DNA from: Streptomyces albicerus
Lineage (GTDB): Bacteria; Actinomycetota; Actinomycetes; Streptomycetales; Streptomycetaceae
Length of the DNA: 64,000 bases
NCBI RefSeq assembly: GCF_008905045.1
Contig: NZ_VWMY01000036.1
Location: 1 to 64,000 of the forward strand
Reading direction: 5' to 3'
Below, in pieces: positions 26,813 to 35,509 of the stretch; positions within the stretch are counted from its first letter, which is position 1; each line of letters begins with the position of its first letter. The notes under the pieces are model-generated. The model worked only from the letters and a program-made list of their open reading frames with translations. It searched no databases and was not told the origin of the DNA. A program made the position numbers and the translations under genes.

Positions 26813-28270
26813 CTCTATATCGGCGGTACGTGGACGAGCGCGCGGGAGAAGAGAACCCGCGAGATCCGTTGCCCGGCCGACGGTTCGCTCGTCGCCGTCG
26901 TGGACGAGGCGGGCGGACAGGACACGGCCGACGCGTCCGCGGCCGCGCGCCGTGCCTTCGACGAGGGCCCCTGGCCGCGGACGCCCGCGAACGAGCGCGG
27001 CGATCTGCTCCTGCGGGTCGCCGACCTCCTCGTACGCGACAAGGACGTACTCGCCCGTGAGGAGTCCCTCGACACCGGCAAACGCCTGGTGGAGAGCGAG
27101 TACGACATCGACGACATCGAGAACTGCTTCCGCTACTTCGGCCGGCTCGTCGCGAGCGAGACCGGCCGGGTCGTGGACACGGGCACGGAGGGCGTCGACA
27201 GCCGGGTCGTGTACGAACCGGTCGGTGTCTGTGCGCTGATCACGCCTTGGAACTATCCGCTGCTCCAGACGGCGTGGAAGGTCGCCCCGGCGCTCGCCGC
27301 GGGCAACACCTTCGTCCTCAAGCCGAGCGAGCTGACCCCGCACACCGCGATCCATCTGATGCGGCTCCTGGAGGAGGCCGGGCTGCCCGCGGGTGTGGGC
27401 AATCTGATCCTCGGCGCCGGGCCCGAGGCCGGCGCGCCTCTGAGCGACCATCCGGACGTGGACCTCGTCTCCTTCACCGGCGGTCTGCAGACCGGCCGCA
27501 GGCTCATGGCCGCGGCGGCCGGGACGGTGAAGAAGGTCGCCCTCGAACTGGGCGGCAAGAACCCGAACATCGTCTTCGCCGACGCCGACTTCGAGACCGC
27601 CGTCGACATGGCGTTGACGGCCGTCTTCCTGCATTCCGGGCAGGTCTGCTCAGCCGGGGCCCGGCTCCTGGTCGAGGATTCACTGCACGACCGGTTCGTC
27701 GACGAGGTCGTCCGCAGGGCCCAACTGATCAGGCTGGGCGGGCCGTTCGACGAGCGGGCGCAGACCGGTCCGCTGATCTCGGCGGCGCACCGGGCGAAGG
27801 TCGAGGCGTACGTCGCCAAGGGCCGTGCGGAGGGCGCGGTCCTGCGCTGCGGCGGGGAGCGGCCCGCCGATCCTCCGCACCCGGAGGGCTTCTACTACCC
27901 GCCGACCGTCCTCGACGAGTGCTCCGCCGGGATGTCCGTCGTCCAGGAGGAATCCTTCGGCCCGGTGCTGACCGTGGAGCGGTTCACGGACGAGGCGGAG
28001 GCGGTGCGGCTGGCCAACGACACGATCTACGGTCTGGCCGGCGGGATCTTCACCTCCGACGAGGCCAAGGCCAACCGTGTGGCGTCCGCGCTGCGCATCG
28101 GCACCGTGTGGATCAACGACTTCCACCCGTACGTCCCGCAGGCCGAGTGGGGCGGTTACAAGCAGTCCGGGTTCGGGCGGGAGCTCGGTCCTGCCGGTCT
28201 CGCCGAGTACCGCGAGACCAAGCACATCTGGCGCACGACCAACCCGAGTCCACAGGGCTGGTTCGCCTGA
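26804..28270 (+). CDS. Aldehyde dehydrogenase (betaine-aldehyde-dehydrogenase-like)
   Basis: NAD(P)-dependent oxidation of an aldehyde, probably betaine aldehyde or an aminoaldehyde, to the acid. The full-length 488-aa protein has the general base Glu248 in LELGGKNPN and the nucleophile Cys282 in SGQVCSAGAR. It also has ITPWNYPLLQ for cofactor binding and the C-terminal INDFHPYVPQAEWGGYKQSG, similar to GbsA/BADH enzymes. The gene is intact although the oxygenase fragment before it and the permease after it are broken. The start codon lies inside the tail of the oxygenase remnant, consistent with former translational coupling. Confidence 0.9.
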   Translation: MADLYIGGTWTSAREKRTREIRCPADGSLVAVVDEAGGQDTADASAAARRAFDEGPWPRTPANERGDLLLRVADLLVRDKDVLAREESLDTGKRLVESEYDIDDIENCFRYFGRLVASETGRVVDTGTEGVDSRVVYEPVGVCALITPWNYPLLQTAWKVAPALAAGNTFVLKPSELTPHTAIHLMRLLEEAGLPAGVGNLILGAGPEAGAPLSDHPDVDLVSFTGGLQTGRRLMAAAAGTVKKVALELGGKNPNIVFADADFETAVDMALTAVFLHSGQVCSAGARLLVEDSLHDRFVDEVVRRAQLIRLGGPFDERAQTGPLISAAHRAKVEAYVAKGRAEGAVLRCGGERPADPPHPEGFYYPPTVLDECSAGMSVVQEESFGPVLTVERFTDEAEAVRLANDTIYGLAGGIFTSDEAKANRVASALRIGTVWINDFHPYVPQAEWGGYKQSGFGRELGPAGLAEYRETKHIWRTTNPSPQGWFA

Positions 28271-28295
28271 TCCATCGCAGGATCCACCGCACTTC

Positions 28296-28361
28296 ACCGT
28301 GAGATCCTGCGCTCTTCACCGCAAGATCCGGCACTCGTCGCCGTAAGATCCGGGACCCGCT
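28296..28361. repeat. Three tandem 22-bp repeats after the aldehyde dehydrogenase gene
   Basis: Units start at 28296, 28318 and 28340, each with a core like CCGTAAGATCC. The GATCC pentamer recurs seven times between 28269 and 28402, so looser copies flank the regular array. It is non-coding and lies between the aldehyde dehydrogenase stop and the permease remnant. Confidence 0.75.
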
Positions 28362-28442
28362 GACCAGCGTACGATCCGGCGTCCGCCGATCAGCCCGATG
28401 ATCCAGCACCCGCTCACCAACGACCCCGCACGAGCCGCACTC

Positions 28443-29424
28443 CCCTCCCGCCAGGGACAACTCACCCGTGGGCCCCAGGTCGTGCTGGAGACGAACGGCA
28501 CGGGCACGGGCCAGCCCGCCGGTTACCTCAGCGCCTTCCTGATCGCCTCGCTCGCGTCCGCGTACGTGATGTACGGATTCGACACGGCCTCGTCGCTCGG
28601 CGAGGAGTGTCTCGACCCGTCACGCAACGCGCCGCGCGCCATCATCCGCGCCATCGTCGCGTCGTTCCTCCTCGGCGGACTCATCCTGCTGCTCGCGCTG
28701 ATGAGCGTGTCCAGCCTGAAGGGTGAGCAGCTGTCCACGGACGGCCTGCAGTACGTCGTCCTCGACGTGCTCGGTCAGGACGCGGGCAAGGCGATGCTGT
28801 GGTGTGTGCTGATCGCGGTCACGGTGTGCGCCCTGGCGGTGCACACGGCGGCGATCCGGCTGGCCTTCGCGATGGCCCGCGACAACAACCTGCCCGCCTC
28901 GTCCAAACTGGCCAAGGTCAACCCGCGCTTCCAGACCCCGGTACTGCCGACCGTGATCATCGGCATCCTGGCGCTGGCGATCCTGGTGGTCAACATCCGC
29001 CAGCCGCAGATCTTCACGGTGGTCACCAGTATCGGCATCATCATGATCTACATCGCGTATCTGATGGTCACCGGGCCCATGCTGGTGGTCAGGCTGCGCG
29101 GCAAGTGGCGGCCCGCGGGCGACGGCAAGTTCTCGCTCGGCCGCTGGGGCCTGCTCGTCAACATCGTCGCCGTGGCGTGGGGCACGGCCATGACGATCAA
29201 CCTGATCTGGCCGCGCCGCGGTCTACAACGCGGCCGCCCCGTACCACTGGTATCTGCGCTGGGGTGCCGTCCTCTTCGTCGGCATCGTGATGGCCGGCGG
29301 CTTCGCCTACTACTGGTTCGTGCAGCGGCACCGGACCGGGGTGCTGGCCGAGCACCAGCTCCAGACCTCGGCGGACGCGTCCGTACCGCCCACCTCGCCC
29401 ACGGCCGCTCCGGCGGCCGACTGA
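28443..29424 (+). pseudogene. APC-family amino acid/choline permease, truncated and frameshifted
   Basis: C-terminal half of an amino acid/polyamine/organocation permease. Family resemblance starts about 28470 (GYLSAFLIASLASAYVMYGFDTASSLGEE). Hydrophobic helices follow (SFLLGGLILLLALMSV, VLPTVIIGILALAILVV, GIIMIYIAYLMVTGPMLVV). After INLIWPR near 29215 the frame shifts; in the neighbouring frame the protein continues with VYNAAAPYHWYLRWGAVLF, a last helix and a stop at 29422-29424. The N-terminal half (about six helices) is absent. Together with the oxygenase remnant it indicates decay of a substrate-uptake and oxidation locus. Confidence 0.8.
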
Positions 29425-29506
29425 GCCCTGACCCGAAGGCTCGAGAACCCAAGAACCAAAGGACCTAAGTACTCAAGGAACCACGAACTCAAGGACTCTA
29501 TGGGTC

Positions 29507-29584
29507 GCTGCGGGTTGGCTGTAGCTGATCGCGCCCCGCGGCGGAGCCGCATATCGACACAGCCCCGCGCCCCTTAGGGGGCGC
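29507..29584 (+). repeat. Intergenic repeat, copy A
   Basis: About 78 bp containing GCGCCCCGCGGCGGAGCCGC and CATATCGACACAGCCCCGCG. It has the same orientation as copy C and is inverted relative to copies B and D. The stop codon (TAA) of the SMC-like gene lies inside the element, so insertion may have reset the C-terminus. The core forms hairpins (GCGGCGGAGCCGC; GCGCCCCTTAGGGGGCGC). Such elements recur in Streptomyces intergenic regions. Confidence 0.8.
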
Positions 29585-32500
29585 TGGTTGCCGGCCGCTT
29601 GTACATGCGAGTGGCTGTGATCTCGCTGTGCACCGACTCTCCCTCGCCGGCCGGGGTCTGCTGCGGCAGTCCCGGCCGGAGGTGTTCCTCCACGCTGATG
29701 TACTTCAGGCCGGCCCGGAGGTCGGCGTCGTTGCGGAGGCGGATGACGAGCGGGAACTCGGCGAGCGCGGTCGTGTCGAACAGGCCGGTGGTGTAGAGGA
29801 GTTGGACGCCAAGGGCGTCCGAGACGGCCCGTTGCAGCTCCAGCAGATACGTCGCGTTGGCGCGCCCGATGGGGTTGTCCAGGAACAGCGTGCCGGCGTG
29901 CCGGTGCTTGTCGCGGCCCCGGTCGTTGGAGCGCAGGGCCGCCATCGTGCAGTACAGCGCGATCGCGGCGGTGAGCAGCTGGCCGCCGGAGAACACGTCA
30001 CCCATCTGTCCGACGGGGACGCGCTCGGCACGCAGTACGGCGTCCGGCTTGAGGATCTCGACGGCGACGCCCTTCGGCTGAAGTGCTGCGCTGACCCCTC
30101 GGAGCAGCAGGGACATACCGTCCCGGCGCAGGTCGGAGTTCTTCTTGACGGCCGCCCGGGTCGCCTCGTCGACGACCTCGCCGAGCCGTTCGGCGAGCGT
30201 GGCCTGGTCGGGCTCCTCGAAGCGGATGCGCAGGAACTCCTGCCCGGACCACTCGCCGAGCCCTTCCGGGAGACGGGACAGCCGCTGGGCCGACCTGAGC
30301 GTGGCGAGCGCGGACTCCACGAGCCCGCGCAGCCGGTCCACGATCGAGTCCCGGTTGCGCTCCAGCTGCTCCAACTCGTCGGTGAGGACCCGGAGTCGGG
30401 GCGCGAAGGCGTCCGCCCACTTCTGTGCGTGCTCGGGCAGCGTGGACGCGGGGAGCTCACGGATCTGCTGACGCGCGGGGGTGCGCACCTGCTCGTACCG
30501 CGTGGAGTTGGCGTGCCGTACGAGGATGTCGCTGGCCTCGCGCACGGCCGCCTCGGCGGCGGACAGGTCGGCCGCGCAGCCGCGCAGGGAACGGCGGGCC
30601 TCGGCGGCCGACTGCCGGGCCTCTTCGAGGGTGCCGGGGTAGGGCTCGGGCTCCTCCTGCTCCTCGTCCGAGTGCTCCCTGAGGAGGTCCCGGAGCAGGG
30701 CGGCCGTCTCGTCGAAGCCGCCGGCCGCGTCCTCGGCGGAGCGGTGGGCGTCCAGCAGCTCGGCGTGGGCTTCGCGCGCCTGACTCAACGCCTCGGTGCG
30801 GGAGGCGAGTTCGGCCGTGGCGGTGCGCAGCAGGCTCCGCGCGTGCTCGGCGTCGCGCGGTACCAGGTCCTCGGGCAGCTCGGTGTGCGCCTCGCCGTCC
30901 TCGGGCGCGTGCCGCTCGGCCTCGCCGCGCAGCCGTCCGAGCTGCTCGCTCGCGGTCGATGCCCGGCTTTCGAGGAGCTGGACCAGCTCCTCGGCGCGCG
31001 CGGCGGCGGCTTGCCGGGACGGCCCGTCGGAGCCGTCGGTGGACTCCAGGAGCTGCGCGGCGCGCGTGCGCACCTTGTTGCTCAGCCGGTCCAGTTCCGC
31101 GAGCGCCGCGCTCTCGTCGCTCTCGGCCCGGGCCTGCTCAGCCCGCAGGTCGGCGCCGACGCCGACCTTCTCGTACAGCTGGGAGGCGGCGCGATAGGCC
31201 TCGCGGAGGGCGGGCAGCGACGACTTCGCGGCGGCCGGATCGGCCTCCGGTACGTCGTCGGGGGCGCCCGCGATCTCCGCGCGCTCGGCGCGCAGCGCAC
31301 GGGCCGTGCGGCGGGCGTCGTCGGCGGCGCGCTGGGCGCCGCGCCGGTCCTCGTCGGCGGCGCGGGCGCGCTCCAGGCAGGACTGGGCGCGGGCCTCCGA
31401 CTCGGCTGCCTCATCGGCGAGTTCACGCAGTTTGACCTGCCAGCCGGCGCGCTCGCGCAGCCGGAAGGCGAGTCCGGCGAGCGCGTCAGCGGCGCGCCGG
31501 GCCCGCTGCGCGGCCTCCTGCCGCTCGTCCCGTACGAGGGCCGCCTCGGCCGCCGCCTCGTCGGCCTCGGCCCGGACCGTACGCGCCTCGGCGAGCTCGG
31601 TCTCGGTCTCCTCAGCGAACGCGCGCGCGTCCCGGGCCGCCGTGGCGAGCTCGGCGAGCCGCCCCGCCGGGCAGCCTGTGCGCCAGGAGGCGAGCCGTGC
31701 GGCCAGCTCGCGGTCCTTGGCGAGCCGCGCCGCCAACTCCCGGATCTCCTCGTCCCGTTCGCCCGCACGTGTCCGCAGCGCCTGCCGCTCCTCGTCGGCG
31801 GCGTGCTCGTCGTGCATGGCCGGGTTCGGCGGTACGAGGAAGACGCCTCCGTCGTCGGCATCCGGAGCCGGGGTCGGGGCGAGCAGCGCGGCGGCCGTGC
31901 CGACGGCCACGGCGGACCGCGGGAGCAGCGCGGCGTCGACGAGGGCTTCCCGTGCGCGCGCGTGCGTGTCCGGATCCGTGATGATCACGCCGTCGACCAG
32001 CTCGGGCCGCGCGGCCAGCACGCGCGCGTGGTCGACGGGGTCGACGGCCTGCGCGAGGTAACGCCAGCCGGGGAGTGCGGGGATGCCGTGCTCGCCCAGG
32101 TACTCCACGGTGGCCAGCACATCGGGTCCGGGCGGCAGCAACCCGCCGTCTCCGAGCGCGCCGAGGATCCGGGCGTCGTCGGCCGCGGCGGTCCGCAGCT
32201 CGAAGAGCTGCCGCTCGGCGGCGGCGACTCCGTCGTCGAGCAGCTGCCGGAGCTCGTCGGCGTAGGGGTCCAACTCCTCGGCGGACAACGGCACTTCGCC
32301 GTCGGACCAGGGGTCGGCGGCCGGGCCGCCGTGCCCTCGGCGGGCGCCTGCCGCGTCACTGCCGCGCATACCGGGCGCGGGCTCGGTATCGCCGCCGGAG
32401 TGGGCTCCCGAGCCGCGGCCCGCCGCGTGCCCCTGCCCGGCTCCGGCCGCTCCCCCGTGTCCCGCGTCGCCGCCCGCACTCGCGGCGCCCTCGCCGGAAG

Positions 32501-34412
32501 CCATCCCGGCGCCCTGTCGCTGCTGCGGCAAACCCGAGCGCCCGGAGCCCCCCGAACCGCCGGAGGCCCCCGGCAGACTCAGCAGCTCGGCCAGCCGCTC
32601 CTCCCCCGCCAGAGCCTCCGCGGTGCGCCGCTCAGCGTCGTACGCACGCTCGGCCGCCGTCGCGGCATCGGCCGCACGGGCCGCCGTGAGCTCGGCGCGG
32701 GACTCGTTGGACGCCGCCTCGCGGGCGTGCTCCGTGGTGCGGCGGGACGCCTCGCGCGCGGTGTCCCACGCGGCTACGGCGGTCTTCTCGGCATCGCTGG
32801 CGGCGAGCGCGGCACGGGCCGGGTCGGCGTCCGGAGCCGTGTCGTCGAGCCATCCGGCGCGCACCGCCTCGGCGGTCTCCTGCTCGACCTCACTGAGGCG
32901 CTGACGCAGATGGCCGACCTCGCTGCGGGCACGCTGCGCCTCGGTGGCCGCGGCGGTCGAGTCCTGGTAGGCCGCCTGGCTCACCTCCTGGAGCGCGGCG
33001 GACCGCTCCTCCTCCTCGTTGGCGACGGTCTCGGCCCCTTCGGCGGCGCCGTGCAGGGCGCGTACGAGGTCGACGGCGGCCTTGGCACGCGCGGCGAGCG
33101 CGGGCGCGGCGTCCCGCTCGGCCTCGCGGATCGCGGCGGACACGCGCGCGGAGCGGTCGGCGGCGGCACGGTGGCGCAGCACGAGCTCGGCTGCCTGCCA
33201 CGCGGAGTGCAGCGTACGCGCGTCGGCGAGTTCCCGCTTCTGGGCGGCCGCGCTCTTCTCGGCTCCGGCGAGCGCCAACGAGGCGTGCCGGTAAGCGAGT
33301 TCGGCCGCGATCAGTGCGCTGCGCTGCCGGGAGCTCTCGGCCTCGGTGACCCGGTGCGCGGCGGCGGTGACCTGCTGGGCGAGGTCGCCGGTGCGGCCAC
33401 GCTCCTGCACGGCGCGCGCGGAGAGCCGCCGGGCCAGCGTGCGCGTACGCCGCTCGGCGCCCGCGTGGATGTCACGCGCGCGTGCCCTCGCCCCGGCGGC
33501 CTCCACGATCCGCCCGAGCAGGTCCACGGATCCGGCGGTGAACTCCCGCTCGGCGATCAGCTCGGCCCGCCGCCCGAGCTTGTTGCCGAACCCGCCCACC
33601 AGGTCGGCGAGCCCGTCGGTGTCCCTGGTGTCGGTGACCGCGCGCAGCAGCAGATCGGTGAAGTCGGAGTCCTTCTTGACCGCGAAGAGACCGGCGGCCT
33701 CGCCCTCGTCCGCGTTCATCTCCCGCTGGTAGCGGAAGAGTTCGGGGTCGAGGCCCAGGTCACCGAGGTGCTCGTTCCAGCGGTCGTGGATCTCCTCCCA
33801 GTGCACTTCGAGGTGCGGGTACGCCTTGCCCGCCTCGGTGATCGCGTCCCGGAAGCCCTTCATGGTGCGCCGCCGCCCCTGCGCTCCGGAGACACCCTCC
33901 ACGGACGGTCGCACCGCGGTGGCCTCGGCGACCGGCAGGTTGTCCAGGCTGAGCCCGGGTCCGGGCCGGAAGGAGTACCAGGCCTCGGCGAACTTCCGCG
34001 GGTCGTTGGAGACCTGCCGCCCCCGCCACTCGCTGACCTTGCCGACCACGACGCACTCACCGGTCAGCGTGTGCTGCCACTCCAAGGCCACGTGCCCGCA
34101 GTCGTCCGCGAGCAGGAACTTCCGCAGTACACCGGAGCTGGCACCGCCCAGCGTGTTCCGGTGGCCCGGCAGCATCACCGAGAAGATCAGCTTGAGCAGG
34201 ACCGACTTGCCGCCGCCGTTCTCCAGGAAGAGCACGCCGGCGGGCGCGGGGCGGCGCGGCGGTCCGACGGGCTCCTCCTCGAAGAACTCCGCCTGTGTGG
34301 GCGCGGGGTCGGGCACGGGCTCGCCCACATCCCGCAGGTCCAGCACGGTGTCGGCATAGCGCGCACCGGCCGGCCCGATGGAGTAGAGGCGGACCCGGGA
34401 CAGCTCGTACAT
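29574..34412 (-). CDS. SMC/MukB-like coiled-coil ATPase of a condensin-like operon
   Basis: 1612-aa SMC-like ATPase, likely the DNA-loop-extruding motor of a MukB/MksB/JetC-type complex. The N-terminal ATPase half has Walker A ENGGGKS (Lys69). Long Ala/Glu/Arg-rich coiled coils occupy about 310-610 and 870-1400. A Gly/Ser-rich low-complexity insert (about 615-695) precedes a globular hinge-like region (about 725-855; GIPALPGWRYLAQAVDPVDH). The C-terminal half has the signature FSGGQ (1474-1478) and Walker B GTLFLDNP, in which the usual catalytic Glu is Asn1513. It is the last gene of a leftward operon after the kleisin-like and small winged-helix-like genes. No database match was possible, so family assignment rests on architecture and operon context. 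Confidence 0.8.
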   Translation of the reverse strand: MYELSRVRLYSIGPAGARYADTVLDLRDVGEPVPDPAPTQAEFFEEEPVGPPRRPAPAGVLFLENGGGKSVLLKLIFSVMLPGHRNTLGGASSGVLRKFLLADDCGHVALEWQHTLTGECVVVGKVSEWRGRQVSNDPRKFAEAWYSFRPGPGLSLDNLPVAEATAVRPSVEGVSGAQGRRRTMKGFRDAITEAGKAYPHLEVHWEEIHDRWNEHLGDLGLDPELFRYQREMNADEGEAAGLFAVKKDSDFTDLLLRAVTDTRDTDGLADLVGGFGNKLGRRAELIAEREFTAGSVDLLGRIVEAAGARARARDIHAGAERRTRTLARRLSARAVQERGRTGDLAQQVTAAAHRVTEAESSRQRSALIAAELAYRHASLALAGAEKSAAAQKRELADARTLHSAWQAAELVLRHRAAADRSARVSAAIREAERDAAPALAARAKAAVDLVRALHGAAEGAETVANEEEERSAALQEVSQAAYQDSTAAATEAQRARSEVGHLRQRLSEVEQETAEAVRAGWLDDTAPDADPARAALAASDAEKTAVAAWDTAREASRRTTEHAREAASNESRAELTAARAADAATAAERAYDAERRTAEALAGEERLAELLSLPGASGGSGGSGRSGLPQQRQGAGMASGEGAASAGGDAGHGGAAGAGQGHAAGRGSGAHSGGDTEPAPGMRGSDAAGARRGHGGPAADPWSDGEVPLSAEELDPYADELRQLLDDGVAAAERQLFELRTAAADDARILGALGDGGLLPPGPDVLATVEYLGEHGIPALPGWRYLAQAVDPVDHARVLAARPELVDGVIITDPDTHARAREALVDAALLPRSAVAVGTAAALLAPTPAPDADDGGVFLVPPNPAMHDEHAADEERQALRTRAGERDEEIRELAARLAKDRELAARLASWRTGCPAGRLAELATAARDARAFAEETETELAEARTVRAEADEAAAEAALVRDERQEAAQRARRAADALAGLAFRLRERAGWQVKLRELADEAAESEARAQSCLERARAADEDRRGAQRAADDARRTARALRAERAEIAGAPDDVPEADPAAAKSSLPALREAYRAASQLYEKVGVGADLRAEQARAESDESAALAELDRLSNKVRTRAAQLLESTDGSDGPSRQAAAARAEELVQLLESRASTASEQLGRLRGEAERHAPEDGEAHTELPEDLVPRDAEHARSLLRTATAELASRTEALSQAREAHAELLDAHRSAEDAAGGFDETAALLRDLLREHSDEEQEEPEPYPGTLEEARQSAAEARRSLRGCAADLSAAEAAVREASDILVRHANSTRYEQVRTPARQQIRELPASTLPEHAQKWADAFAPRLRVLTDELEQLERNRDSIVDRLRGLVESALATLRSAQRLSRLPEGLGEWSGQEFLRIRFEEPDQATLAERLGEVVDEATRAAVKKNSDLRRDGMSLLLRGVSAALQPKGVAVEILKPDAVLRAERVPVGQMGDVFSGGQLLTAAIALYCTMAALRSNDRGRDKHRHAGTLFLDNPIGRANATYLLELQRAVSDALGVQLLYTTGLFDTTALAEFPLVIRLRNDADLRAGLKYISVEEHLRPGLPQQTPAGEGESVHSEITATRMYKRPATSAP

Positions 34413-34449
34413 GGCGGCGGACTCTCGTAGTCGTAAAGGAAGTTGAGGC

Positions 34450-34497
34450 GGTCAGTCGGTCAGTGGATCGGCCGGTCGGCGGATCGGCCGTCGGTCA
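34450..34497. repeat. 16-bp tandem duplication at the end of the small condensin-like gene
   Basis: GGATCGGCCGGTCGGC (34465-34480) and a near copy (34481-34497) adjoin. The second copy contains the stop codon of the leftward gene. A further pair GGTCAGTC/GGTCAGTG follows at 34450-34465. Confidence 0.6.
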
Positions 34498-35373
34498 CGA
34501 GTGGAAGGGCAGCCCGGCGTCGGCGGCAAGCTCCAGATCGTCGGTGTCCTCGGCGGGCAGCAGGCTCGCCGTGCCGTCGGTGACCGGCACGATGCCCAGC
34601 TCCAGCAGCTCGGCCATCGCGGCGCTGCCCGCCATGTCCCGCACCTGGAGCTGATAGCGGGCGGTCGTCCGGTACGTCCCTCCGGCGTCGTCCCCGGTGC
34701 GCTGCAGGAACCCGGAGTCTGTGAGGAACGCGACGGCCTTCCCGACGATGCCGGTGGTCGAACCGGCGAGTCTTCGCGCGTCCTTGGTGGCCCCGGCGGC
34801 ACTGCGCCGCGCCCAGATCCGCCAGGCGGCCTCAAGACCCGGGGCGTCCGTCGCCGGGTCGGTGTTCTCGCCCTGCACCTCGGCCCGCTCCTCGAGACGC
34901 CGGCAGGCCTGTCGTACGAACGCGTCGACGCCGTTGACCGATACCCGCCCGATGTATCCGTCGTCCGCGAGATCCTCGGGCCGCGGAAATGCCATGGCGG
35001 CGACAGCGAGATGCGCGAGCCCGTGCAGAAAGCGGTCCCCCGAATCGGCGGACGCCCGCCGCGCGTAATCCCCCATACGCACGGCGAACACCGAGTCCTC
35101 GGCAGCGGTCACCGCCATCCCGGCCCGCGAGGACACCTCCAGCACGATGAGCCCGAGCCCGGCGGCCACGGCGTCGGCAAGCCGCGCGAAGGGCGGGTCC
35201 TCGCGGTACCGGCGCAGCAACTCGGCGTACTCCTGGTCCCGCGCGGGCTGAAGCTTGGGCTGCAGCCCGAAAGCGACAAGCCGAGCAGCATCGGCAGCGT
35301 CGGCGGGTGTGACGGCGGCACTCACCGGCACGGTGGCGGGCTCCGGCTCACTCCACTCGACGTGCTCGGTCAC
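34495..35373 (-). CDS. Small winged-helix-like subunit of the condensin-like operon (MukE/MksE/JetB-like)
   Basis: 292-aa protein between the kleisin-like and SMC-like genes, the position of MukE/MksE/JetB subunits that bind the kleisin. Predicted helical, with two possible winged-helix blocks (about 45-125 and 150-250), for example VGKAVAFLTDSGFLQRTGDDAGGTYRTTARYQL, here shortened by description: a helix-turn-helix followed by a beta wing near 215-245. The C-terminus is acidic (EDTDDLELAADAGLPFHS). The GTG start is preferred because AAGGAG lies 8 nt upstream and the frame further upstream runs through repeat copy B. Direct sequence similarity to MukE was not established; the call rests on size, order and predicted fold. 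Confidence 0.6.
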   Translation of the reverse strand: MTEHVEWSEPEPATVPVSAAVTPADAADAARLVAFGLQPKLQPARDQEYAELLRRYREDPPFARLADAVAAGLGLIVLEVSSRAGMAVTAAEDSVFAVRMGDYARRASADSGDRFLHGLAHLAVAAMAFPRPEDLADDGYIGRVSVNGVDAFVRQACRRLEERAEVQGENTDPATDAPGLEAAWRIWARRSAAGATKDARRLAGSTTGIVGKAVAFLTDSGFLQRTGDDAGGTYRTTARYQLQVRDMAGSAAMAELLELGIVPVTDGTASLLPAEDTDDLELAADAGLPFHS

Positions 35374-35410
35374 AGCCAGGGCTCCTTGTTCAGAGGTACG
35401 GGGACGAAGG

Positions 35411-35490
35411 CGCCCCCATAAGGGGCGCGGGGCTGTGTCGATATGCGGCTCCGCCGCGGGGCGCGACCAGCCACAGCCGACCCGCAGCCG
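35411..35490 (-). repeat. Intergenic repeat, copy B (inside the condensin-like operon)
   Basis: Inverted copy of the ~80-bp element, here between the kleisin-like and small-subunit genes. It contains CGCGGGGCTGTGTCGATATG and GCGGCTCCGCCGCGGGGCGC. The hairpin-forming element lies within an otherwise continuous leftward operon and may reduce or tune expression of the two downstream genes. Confidence 0.85.
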
Positions 35491-35509
35491 AACAACAGCC
35501 TGTGGGACA

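Noticed and set aside
28296..28361. Tandem repeats considered as a CRISPR array
   Set aside because: Units are contiguous and lack unique spacers; no cas genes are present. The same holds for the array at 59446-59529.
29628..34430. 1600-codon open frame on the plus strand opposite the SMC-like gene
   Set aside because: It is the codon-bias shadow of the minus-strand gene; it has no motif or ribosome site and an Arg/Gly/Leu/Val-skewed composition, while the minus-strand frame carries Walker A, FSGGQ and coiled coils.
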